From: JAWLCQ01 sp041687095
Lineage (GTDB): Bacteria; Planctomycetota; Phycisphaerae; SM23-33
Direction of reading: 5' to 3'
NCBI GenBank assembly: GCA_041687095.1
Contig: JAWLCQ010000182.1
Span: 1 to 9,311 of the forward strand
DNA: 9,311 nt
The first letter of the stretch is position 1, and each line of letters begins with the position of its first letter. A model generated the notes under the pieces. The model had not been told where the DNA came from, did no database searches, and was given only the letters and a program-made list of their open reading frames with translations. The translations under genes and the position numbers were made by a program. Shown here one piece after another: positions 1 through 6,320 of this stretch.

Positions 1-174
1 GCAGCCTGTTTACAAAGTCACACCATGCTTCCTGATGGAGCAGTAGAACAGGAGAGCAGGAGACCGCAGGCGTGTAACACGTTGGCTCTTCATGAGTTCT
101 GTGGATGTCTTGAATCTACTGCTCACCTGTTCTCCTGCTCGCCTGCTCTAGCAGCCCGTTTCTAAACGGGCTGC
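1..174 (-). mobile_element. 174-bp MITE-like element, copy A (inverted)
   Basis: This is one of three copies of the same 174-bp unit, here in reverse orientation relative to the other two. It begins with GCAGCCTGTTTA at position 1 and ends with a near-perfect palindrome, GCAGCCCGTTT (151-161), two bases, then AAACGGGCTGC (164-174). The two outer ends form 12-bp terminal inverted repeats with one mismatch. The interior has purine-rich GAGCAGGAGAACAGG-like blocks on one side and their approximate complement on the other, so the unit can fold back on itself. It has no coding capacity. Copy A differs from the others mainly in the central 15-20 bases. Its outer edge coincides with the first base of the window, so its left flank cannot be seen. 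Confidence 0.8.
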
Positions 175-281
175 CAGGGATACATACCGATTGGTGTTAG
201 GGGCGGGCGCCGATGGGTGTTGGGGACAGACCCCGAGGAGTGTTGGCGACAGAGGCCACGACTCATACGCATCCCATTTAC

Positions 282-350
282 TTCTCGGGCAGCGTCGGTT
301 TGACGTGGTTGCTCCGCTTCGCTTCGCAAACCACGGCACCCGCCCGAGAA
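282..350. repeat. Nested inverted repeat (hairpin)
   Basis: Outer arms TTCTCGGGC (282-290) and GCCCGAGAA (342-350) are perfect complements. Inside them, CGTGGTTGC (304-312) pairs with GCAAACCACG (326-335) with one bulged base. The two nested stems make a roughly 69-bp cruciform-like unit in non-coding DNA. Function unknown; it resembles a REP-type palindrome. Confidence 0.5.
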
Positions 351-440
351 TGAAGTGGAACGCGTATCATGCCCCCCCTTTTTCGATGGCCGTTTGCCAC
401 CGGCGCGGGGTCGAATGGCATGAAGAGAAGGCATCGAAGC

Positions 441-473
441 GCAGCGCGGGCTGCGCCCGCTCCCAATTTCGAT
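441..473 (+). repeat. 33-bp direct repeat, copy 1
   Basis: The block from GCAGCGCGGGCTGCGCCCGC to CCAATTTCGAT recurs exactly at 591-623, and both copies are followed by a similar CTTTCGATT-containing stretch. It includes a short GGGC-TGC-GCCC hairpin. It sits immediately upstream of the first copy of the 104-bp repeat. Confidence 0.7.
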
Positions 474-490
474 TCTCGACTTTCGATTTA

Positions 491-594
491 CGATTGGGCT
501 GACGCCCCTGCCACGGCCCCAGTCGAAGTGAGCGCCGTTTGAGGACCGGGGAACATCCTCGAAAAAGCGAGGATCTTGCGCGTTTGCAGTGCAG
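491..594 (+). repeat. 104-bp direct repeat, copy 1
   Basis: This 104-bp block recurs at 1043-1146 with a single mismatch near its start (GACG here, GTCG there). It contains a hairpin at 555-574: ATCCTCG, a six-base loop AAAAAG, CGAGGAT. Neither copy carries a credible open frame. The repeat and its embedded hairpin look like a dispersed intergenic family; its role is unknown. Confidence 0.8.
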
Positions 595-623
595 CGCGGG
601 CTGCGCCCGCTCCCAATTTCGAT
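591..623 (+). repeat. 33-bp direct repeat, copy 2
   Basis: An exact second copy of 441-473, offset by 150 bp. Its first four bases (GCAG) are also the last four of the 104-bp repeat copy ending at 594, so the two families abut here. Confidence 0.7.
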
Positions 624-739
624 GTTCCGCTTTCGATTCTCGTAACCGTTCACGCGCTGCAGTGCGGGGGCAGTGCGGGGTTTGAAGAAGACGCCTGGCA
701 TCCGAACCTCCCCACCGACCCCGCTCTCTTACCTCTGCT

Positions 740-779
740 CCCCACCGGCCCCGTGCCGGTGGTAGGCGGCTATCGACTA
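740..779 (+). repeat. CCCCACCG-type REP-like hairpin, half unit
   Basis: CCACCGG, seven bases, CCGGTGG forms a hairpin, followed by TAGGCGGCTATCGACTA. The same pattern appears in the left arm of the palindrome at 820-952 and, inverted, in its right arm. A shorter fragment, CCCCACCGACCCC, lies at 710-722, and a degenerate inverted version near 389-412. Resembles short REP-type elements. Confidence 0.55.
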
Positions 780-819
780 CCTCGCAGGCTCCCACGGGTC
801 TCTTGCTTCTTCCTCTTTT

Positions 820-952
820 CCCCACCGACCCCGCGTCGGTGGTAAGCCGGCTTCCTGACTACGGGATCACCGACGGGCGCGGACGAACCGCGGGCCCTGC
901 GCGCCCCCGCCGTAGTCAATAGCCGTTTACCACCGGCACGGGGCCGGCGGGG
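820..952. repeat. 133-bp imperfect palindrome of paired REP-like hairpins
   Basis: The left arm 820-864 starts with CCACCGAC-CCCGC-GTCGGTGG and runs to GACTACGG. The right arm 910-952 is its approximate reverse complement, starting CCGTAGTC and ending with the GCCGTTTACCACCGGCACGG pattern. The 45-bp centre has a further short inverted pair, GGGCGCG and CGCGCCC. The unit is thus two hairpins of one family arranged head to head, as in bacterial REP doublets. No coding potential. Confidence 0.6.
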
Positions 953-996
953 AGAGGAAACAGGAAACTCACCTCAGTGCCGACATGCCCCTTCCT

Positions 997-1028
997 TCAC
1001 GCCCTTCCTGCTGTTTGGAAGGGCGTGA
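997..1028. repeat. 12-bp stem hairpin
   Basis: TCACGCCCTTCC (997-1008) and GGAAGGGCGTGA (1017-1028) are perfect complements around an eight-base loop. No T-tract follows on either strand and no gene abuts it, so a terminator role is not supported. It lies between the 133-bp palindrome and the second 104-bp repeat. Confidence 0.6.
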
Positions 1029-1042
1029 GCGGTTACCGTTTT

Positions 1043-1146
1043 CGATTGGGCTGTCGCCCCTGCCACGGCCCCAGTCGAAGTGAGCGCCGTTTGAGGACCG
1101 GGGAACATCCTCGAAAAAGCGAGGATCTTGCGCGTTTGCAGTGCAG
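1043..1146 (+). repeat. 104-bp direct repeat, copy 2
   Basis: A second copy of 491-594 at an offset of 552 bp, with the same hairpin at 1107-1126. The sequence diverges on both sides, so the repeat has sharp boundaries: here it is followed by the 1148-1224 foldback, whereas copy 1 is followed by the 33-bp repeat. Confidence 0.8.
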
Positions 1147-1147
1147 G

Positions 1148-1224
1148 GAGCCTCGAAAACGGGGACTGGCTCCGTAGCGGCATGCTTCTTGCCGCGCAGG
1201 GGCCTGTCCCCTTTTTCGAGGCTC
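1148..1224. repeat. 77-bp foldback with 19-bp arms
   Basis: Arms 1148-1166 (GAGCCTCGAAAACGGGGAC) and 1206-1224 are reverse complements with one mismatch in 19. An inner pair, GCGGCA and TGCCGC, makes a second stem. On the minus strand it reads as an ASPRFRG-like peptide pattern that I associate with spurious frames over intergenic repeats in PVC-group genomes; that association is from memory. Confidence 0.6.
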
Positions 1225-1399
1225 GGTTCGCCGGCGCCCTGTTGGGCACGGCGGCTGCATCCGATCGCGGGCGCCAGTAAGCGGCGGGAAGCGGTGGAGG
1301 ATCAGCACGGAAAGGGCTGCACCCGCACACGGGCGTCCATGCGGAAGCCTGAAGGGCTTCCAGAGCCGTAGCCCCCGGCCGAGCGCAGCGTCCGCCCTA

Positions 1400-1573
1400 G
1401 CAGCCCGTTTAGAAACGGGCTGCTAGAGCAGGCGAGCAGGAGAACAGGTGAGCAGTAGATTCAAGACATCCATGGAATTCCTGAAGAGCCAACGTGTTAC
1501 ACGCCTGCGGTCTCCTGCTCTCCTGTTCTACTGCTCCATCAGGAAGCATGGTGTGACTTTCTAAACAGGCTGC
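1400..1573 (+). mobile_element. 174-bp MITE-like element, copy B
   Basis: Copy B has the same 174-bp unit in the opposite orientation to copy A. The left end is the palindrome GCAGCCCGTTT (1400-1410), AG, AAACGGGCTGC (1413-1423); the right end is TAAACAGGCTGC. Including flanks, the ends match as inverted repeats over 17 bp with one mismatch (1396-1412 against 1561-1577). The core is bounded by TA on both sides (CCTA before, TAGG after), which would fit a two-base target duplication. By eye it differs from copy C at about four positions in 174, so the copies are recent or actively homogenised. No protein is encoded, so any mobility would depend on a transposase elsewhere; none lies in this window. 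Confidence 0.82.
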
Positions 1574-1599
1574 TAGGGGTACGGGCGATGGGGTTTGCC

Positions 1600-1651
1600 G
1601 CCCTGAAGGGGCACAAGAGCGCCCGGGCGTTCTCTTGGACCCCTTCAGGGC
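1600..1651. repeat. 52-bp perfect-arm hairpin between MITE copies B and C
   Basis: GCCCTGAAGGGG (1600-1611) pairs perfectly with CCCCTTCAGGGC (1640-1651), and inside it CAAGAG (1614-1619) pairs with CTCTTG (1632-1637). It occupies the 129-bp spacer separating two direct copies of the 174-bp element. Confidence 0.6.
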
Positions 1652-1702
1652 AGACATTCGTGGAACGGCCTACCCGGGGCGGCGGCCTGCGGCCTGGCCC
1701 TG

Positions 1703-1876
1703 GCAGCCCGTTTAGAAACGGGCTGCTAGAGCAGGCGAGCAGGAGAACAGGTGAGCAGTAGATTCAAGACATCCATGGAACTCCTGAAGACCAAACGTGT
1801 TACACGCCTGCGGTCTCCTGCTCTCCTGTTCTACTGCTCCATCAGGAAGCATGGTGTGACTTTGTAAACAGGCTGC
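1703..1876 (+). mobile_element. 174-bp MITE-like element, copy C
   Basis: Copy C lies in direct orientation to copy B, 129 bp away, and has exactly the same core length. Its palindrome is at 1703-1713 and 1716-1726 and its right end is TAAACAGGCTGC. TG flanks the core on both sides, again compatible with a two-base target duplication although not TA. It ends 42 bp beyond the stop codon of the hybrid kinase gene, so transcripts leaving that gene would run into the foldback. It could therefore serve as a transcript 3' end or stabiliser; that is inference, as there is no T-tract typical of an intrinsic terminator. Confidence 0.82.
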
Positions 1877-1918
1877 TGGGCTACGGTTCGGTAAGCTCTT
1901 CGGGCTTGCAGGGGGCGG

Positions 1919-4900
1919 TCAGGTCCCTTTGCACTCTCGGATGGTCGCCAGGAGGTCCTCCGAAGGGCCGCCCTTGCTGAGGTAGCCGACCGCCCCCGCC
2001 TCGCGCATCGCCTCGGCCTGGTCGGCCTCGCAGTACATGGACAGGCCGATGATCTTCGTGCCCGGGGATTCGGAGGTGATGATCCTGGTCGCCTCAATGC
2101 CGTTCATGCCCGGCATGCTGACGTCCATGATGATCACGTCGGGGCGGCAGTGACGGGCCTGTTCCACGGCCTCGTGGCCGTCGCTTGCCTCGGCGATGAC
2201 GTCGATGTCGGGTTCGGCGTTGAGGATCCCGGCCAGGCCTTGGCGGACGATGGTATGGTCGTCGACCAGGAGGACGCGGATTCCCGCATCCGTTCGCACG
2301 GCCTGCGGCGAGCGGGGGACCGCGGGCGGCTTGGCGAAGGAGGCGGAGCCCGGTTGTTCCGCGGGCCGCGGCATGGGGGCGGTCAGCGTGACCCGGGTGC
2401 CCCGCCCCGGGGCGCTCTCGATTGCGCACTGTCCGCCGATGTGCTCGAGCCTCTGCTGGAGGCTGAACAGCCCCAGGCCGGTGGCCTCGTCGCTGCCGGC
2501 CTGCAGGTCGGCCGGGTCGAATCCTTCGCCCTCGTCGCTTACGACGACGCGGACCCGGTCGTCATCGACCCGCTCCAACAGCACGTCGGCGGAATCGACC
2601 TTCGCGTGTTTGGCCACGTTCAGCAGCAGCTCGCGCACGGACGAGAAGAGCAGGAAGGTGATGCCGGCCTCATCCTGGGCGGCCGTCGTCTTGATGTCCG
2701 TCCGCACCGTAAGGCCGTGGCGGCTCTCCATCTGCCGGGCCAGCCAGGGCAGGGCGGCTTCGAGGCCCCCTTCGTAGAGAATGGTGGGGCTCAGTTCCAC
2801 CGTGAGGGTCCGGGAGGCCTGCAGCGACTGCTGGAGCAGATCCTCCATCACGTTGATGGCGTTCTGCGATCGCGGATTCACCCCGAGGGGCCGCACCACG
2901 TCCAACTGGAATTTGGCGGCGACCAGGAGTTGCTGGAGGTTGTCATGGAGCACCCGTGCCAGGCGCTCCCGCTCGCGCTGTTCGCTCCGGGCCAGTTCGG
3001 ACGCCAAGTTGCGGAGTTGATCGGCCCGGCGCTCGGCGAGCGCGGTCCGCTCCGTCACGCGCTGTTCGAGGGTCTGGTTGACCGCGCGGAGTTCCTCGCG
3101 GTACTCCTCCTGCTGGGTGATGTCCTCGATGGCCAGCAGGATGCGGTGCGGGTGGGTTTCGACGCGCTCGACGCGTCGGGCGTTGAGCATCATGACGCGA
3201 AGCCCCAGTTCGGGGAACTCGTGGCGGACCTCGAAGTCGTCCAGCGGCTGCCCGAGGTCGGCCACTTCGTGCAGAACGCTGCGAAGCTCGGGGATGTCCC
3301 ACTGCCCGTTGCCGAGGTCATACAGTTTGGCCCCCGCGATCTCGTCGGGTTGGACCTTGAACATGCGGCAGAACACCGGGTTGGCGGACAGGACGCGCAA
3401 CTCGTCGTCGAGCACGAGGAGGGGGTTGTGGATGGTATCGACGATGCTCTGGGTGTAGTTCTTCTCGTTGCGGAGGCGGCTCTCGGTGTCCTTGAGTCGG
3501 CTGACGTCCGAGAAGGTGACGACGGCGCCGGCGATGCGGTTGTCGAGGGTGCGGTACGGCAGGACCCGGGCGGTGTACCATCGGCCGTTGCGGGCCTGCA
3601 CTTCCTTTTCGACGGGGGAGAGGGTCTTGAGCACGGTTTCGGCGTCGGCGGCGAGATCGCCCCCGGTGAAGTTCTGCGTGATGTGCCCGACCGGGCGGCC
3701 CAGGTCGGACTCGATGAGGTTGAGCAGTTCCGTCGTTCGCGGCGTGAACCGCCGGATTCGCAGTTGCTCATCCAGGAAGATCGTGGCGATGTCGGTGGCT
3801 CGAAGCAGGTTGGCCAGGTCGTTGTTGGTGTCGGTCAGTTCCCCGACCTTGTCGTTGAGTTGGGCGTTGACGGCGGTGAGTTCTTCGTTGAGCGACTGCT
3901 GCTCTTCCTTGGAGGCCTCCAGTTCCTCGTTGGCGGACTGGAGTTCCTCGTTCATGGACATCACTTCTTCGTTGGCGGTCCGGAGGTCCTCGCTGGCGGC
4001 GTCGTAGCCCTCGGCGTTGGTCCGCAGTTGTGCGCGGAGGCCCTTGACCTCCTCCTCCAACTGGGCCACCAGGGGCTCTTCCGCCTCCGCCGCGTCCTGG
4101 GCGGGGCGGGACGCCCGGCGGGGTTGCGCGTCCTCGAAGATGACCGCCAGCAGGCTGCCGCCCCGGGCCCGCTCCGCGATGCGCGTCACCGTCAGGTTGG
4201 CCATCGCCGCCCGCTCGCCCGGAAGGGGAACCCCTGCCAGACTGACCGGGCCCGCCTGGGAGGTCGCCTTGCCGATCGCCCGGCGCAGCGTGGCGGACAG
4301 GGTGCCCGTGGTCATGTCGAGAATGTTCAGCGTGGCCAGGCCCTTGGAGTGCCCCAGGTATTTCTCCGTGTGGCCGTGGAAGTGCAGGATCTTGCCCTCG
4401 GCGTCGATCAGCACCACGCCGGCGTCGAAGTGCCGCAGGATCGCCTCCAGGTTGGCTTGGCGGAGTTCGGCCCCGTCGGTCTGCGGCCGCTCGGACTGCG
4501 GCCGGGCGGCCTGCGGGGCGCCGGCGTACACCGGGAACTCGCTGGCCGCACGGCGATTGGACTGGGTCAGGCGGTAGATGCGGTCCTTCTTGGAGACCGG
4601 ATCGAAGAGGTTGTCCATCCCGGCCACCCCTTCGGAATTGCCGAGCAGCAGGCACCCCCCGACGTTCAGGGCGAAGCTAAAGACGGAGAGCACCTTCTTC
4701 TGCGCCGCCGGCTGGAAGTAGATCAGCACGTTGCGGCAACTGACCAGGTCGAGTTTGGAGAAGGGCGGATCGGCAAGGAGGTTGTGGCGCGAGAAGGTGA
4801 CGGCGTCGCGAAGGTGCTTGGCGACGAGGTAGTCCTGGCTGCGCCTGGTGAAGAACCGCTCCAGCCGCTCGGGGGAGACGTGATGGGCGATCTCCAGCGG

Positions 4901-5998
4901 ATACGCCCCGGCGCGAGCGGTTTCCAGCGCCTGCTCGTCGATGTCCGTGGCGAAGACCTGCACGGGGCATGCCTTGTCGGCGGCAGACCGCGCCTCCAGC
5001 AGGAGCATGGCGATGGAGTAGGCTTCCTCGCCCGTGGCGCACCCGGCGACCCAGGCGCGGAGCGGGGCGTCGTTCGCCTTGTCCGCCATCAGCGGGACGA
5101 GGACTTCGGCCTCGAGGGTCTCGAAGACCTCGGGGTCGCGGAAGAACGAACTGACGCTGATCAGCATGTCCTTCGCCAGTTGGGCCAGTTCGGCGGGGTC
5201 GGTATCGAGCAGTTTGAGGTATCCCGCCATGTCGGGGATCTGCCGCAAGCCCATGCGGCGCTGGATGCGCCGAAGGACCGTCATTCGCTTGTAGTGGCCG
5301 TAATCGGTGCTCGTGCGGGTGCGGAGGAGTTTCAGGATGGCGTCAAGCTGGGCGGACGCATCTTCGCCGGGGGCCTCGTCCCCGTCGGCCGCCAGCGTCT
5401 GAGGGTGTTGCACGAACTCCAGCAGCGATTCGGGCATGTCGGCGGGAGGGAGAACGCGATCCGCCAATCCGGCGTCAATGATCGCCTCGGGCATGGCGGG
5501 AAACTGCGCGGAGGCGGGATCCTGCACCAGACAGATCCCCCCGGCGTCGCGGATGGCCCGCACGCCGCGCGGCCCGTCCATCCCGCTGCTACCCGAGAGG
5601 ATGATGCAGACGGCGCGGGGGCCCTGGTCTTGGGCCAGGGAGTCCAGGAAATGGTCAATGGCCGTTTCCACGTGGGCCCCCAGGGTAGGGTCGCCCAGGA
5701 CCAGCCGGTTCTGTCGAATGCACAAGGCCCGGCCGGGCGGGTTGGTGTAGATGGTGTTCGGCTCGACGGCCAGGCCATCCTCCGCCTGCATGACCCGCAT
5801 CGCCGTGGATTTCGCCAGGATCTCGGCCATGCGGCTTTCGTGGTCGGGGGCGAGGTGCTGAACGACGACGAAGGCCATCCCGCTGTCGGCGGGCATGGCG
5901 TCAAAAATGTCCTTCAGGGCGTTGAGCCCGCCCGCAGAGGCGCCGATCCCGATGACACGGGGAGCGGGGTCGCGGATATCGGGGTGCGATTCGGCCAT
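1919..5998 (-). CDS. CheB-CheR-PAS hybrid sensor histidine kinase with receiver
   Basis: A 1359-residue soluble multidomain signalling protein with no membrane segment. CheB methylesterase (about 14-190) has the GASAGG nucleophile S21, H48 and D141. CheR methyltransferase (about 215-480) has SSFFRDPEVF, the SAM-binding WVAGCATGEEAYS and the SCRNVLIYF motif. A PAS domain follows (about 505-620), then a coiled coil (640-730) with NEELQSANEELEASKEEQ, two PAS domains (730-840, 850-965), a HisKA_3 dimerisation helix with H1018, an ATPase domain with N1127, DEGEGF and GLGLF, and a receiver (1240-1355) with D1246/D1247, phospho-acceptor D1292, S1320 and K1342. CheB lacks its usual receiver, and the terminal receiver resembles NarL but has no HTH. 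The family is known to link PAS sensing to phosphotransfer; methylation targets are unknown. No che gene is near. The start is supported by GGAG 11 bases upstream. Alternative starts are unlikely because the CheB fold begins at residue 14. Confidence 0.93.
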   Translation of the reverse strand: MAESHPDIRDPAPRVIGIGASAGGLNALKDIFDAMPADSGMAFVVVQHLAPDHESRMAEILAKSTAMRVMQAEDGLAVEPNTIYTNPPGRALCIRQNRLVLGDPTLGAHVETAIDHFLDSLAQDQGPRAVCIILSGSSGMDGPRGVRAIRDAGGICLVQDPASAQFPAMPEAIIDAGLADRVLPPADMPESLLEFVQHPQTLAADGDEAPGEDASAQLDAILKLLRTRTSTDYGHYKRMTVLRRIQRRMGLRQIPDMAGYLKLLDTDPAELAQLAKDMLISVSSFFRDPEVFETLEAEVLVPLMADKANDAPLRAWVAGCATGEEAYSIAMLLLEARSAADKACPVQVFATDIDEQALETARAGAYPLEIAHHVSPERLERFFTRRSQDYLVAKHLRDAVTFSRHNLLADPPFSKLDLVSCRNVLIYFQPAAQKKVLSVFSFALNVGGCLLLGNSEGVAGMDNLFDPVSKKDRIYRLTQSNRRAASEFPVYAGAPQAARPQSERPQTDGAELRQANLEAILRHFDAGVVLIDAEGKILHFHGHTEKYLGHSKGLATLNILDMTTGTLSATLRRAIGKATSQAGPVSLAGVPLPGERAAMANLTVTRIAERARGGSLLAVIFEDAQPRRASRPAQDAAEAEEPLVAQLEEEVKGLRAQLRTNAEGYDAASEDLRTANEEVMSMNEELQSANEELEASKEEQQSLNEELTAVNAQLNDKVGELTDTNNDLANLLRATDIATIFLDEQLRIRRFTPRTTELLNLIESDLGRPVGHITQNFTGGDLAADAETVLKTLSPVEKEVQARNGRWYTARVLPYRTLDNRIAGAVVTFSDVSRLKDTESRLRNEKNYTQSIVDTIHNPLLVLDDELRVLSANPVFCRMFKVQPDEIAGAKLYDLGNGQWDIPELRSVLHEVADLGQPLDDFEVRHEFPELGLRVMMLNARRVERVETHPHRILLAIEDITQQEEYREELRAVNQTLEQRVTERTALAERRADQLRNLASELARSEQRERERLARVLHDNLQQLLVAAKFQLDVVRPLGVNPRSQNAINVMEDLLQQSLQASRTLTVELSPTILYEGGLEAALPWLARQMESRHGLTVRTDIKTTAAQDEAGITFLLFSSVRELLLNVAKHAKVDSADVLLERVDDDRVRVVVSDEGEGFDPADLQAGSDEATGLGLFSLQQRLEHIGGQCAIESAPGRGTRVTLTAPMPRPAEQPGSASFAKPPAVPRSPQAVRTDAGIRVLLVDDHTIVRQGLAGILNAEPDIDVIAEASDGHEAVEQARHCRPDVIIMDVSMPGMNGIEATRIITSESPGTKIIGLSMYCEADQAEAMREAGAVGYLSKGGPSEDLLATIRECKGT

Positions 5999-6320
5999 AG
6001 TAACAGAGTCTCCAGATGCTCGCCCTGCTGGGCGTGCTTGCGAGGGCCAGCGCGTTGGCTGCGGTTGCTCGATCCGGCGCGTTACGGGGCCAAAGGAAAC
6101 TCTCCTGTCCGAATGGCCCCACGGCGGCGTTCGCGCAGTCTCTCAACGACTCGCGGAAGTGTCGCGGTTCAACGTGCGGTGCTGCATGAACGATGCCCGC
6201 CCGTGACCGGTTCGGCGCCCGCGATGGTACGCAAGCCCATGCACTCCATTGTACACGATCCTAGGGCATATCGCACCAGGAAACCACGAAACATGCAAGG
6301 CGGGTGAGGGGGGGCCGTGC
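5999..6320. other. Intergenic gap upstream of the hybrid kinase
   Basis: These 322 bases separate the pbpC stop from the kinase start, both genes being on the minus strand. I see no gene, RNA or strong hairpin. The only possible signal is TACAAT on the minus strand (6248-6253), about 250 bases before the kinase start, with no convincing -35 box. The gap is large enough for the kinase to have its own promoter rather than being co-transcribed with pbpC. Confidence 0.6.
6248..6253 (-). promoter_or_regulatory. Possible -10 box for the hybrid kinase
   Basis: TACAAT on the minus strand matches five of six consensus -10 bases in the kinase upstream gap. No good -35 hexamer stands 16-18 bases away and the implied leader would be about 240 bases, so this is a weak candidate only. 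Confidence 0.2.

Larger units (their letters stand above)
1..1918. other. Gene-free, repeat-dense region
   Basis: This 1.9-kb stretch has no reading frame that looks like a gene. The open frames present are short, overlap each other on both strands, have arginine, proline and serine-rich composition, and run through palindromes. The sequence is instead a patchwork of repeats: three 174-bp foldback elements, a 104-bp direct repeat pair, a 33-bp direct repeat pair, several copies of a CCCCACCG-type hairpin and at least four independent long hairpins, each listed separately. It lies downstream of the hybrid kinase gene, whose stop codon begins its right edge. I see no tRNA, rRNA or transposase remnant. 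Families such as these are usually dispersed through a genome, but that cannot be tested from a single window. Confidence 0.8.

Noticed and set aside
997..1028. Intrinsic terminator at the 12-bp stem hairpin
   Set aside because: No T-tract on either strand and no gene ends nearby.
148..1657. Short open frames across the repeat region, both strands
   Set aside because: They overlap one another, run through palindromes and direct repeats, and have no ribosome sites or protein-like composition.
1..1876. CRISPR array
   Set aside because: The repeats are 33 to 174 bp, few, irregularly spaced and partly inverted; there is no set of short identical repeats with uniform spacers and no cas gene.
2150..6307. 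A 1385-codon open frame on the plus strand opposite the hybrid kinase
   Set aside because: It mirrors the kinase almost end to end, encodes no recognisable domain, is biased to Gly, Val, Asp and Arg, and is explained by strong GC bias at third codon positions, which removes stops from the opposite strand.
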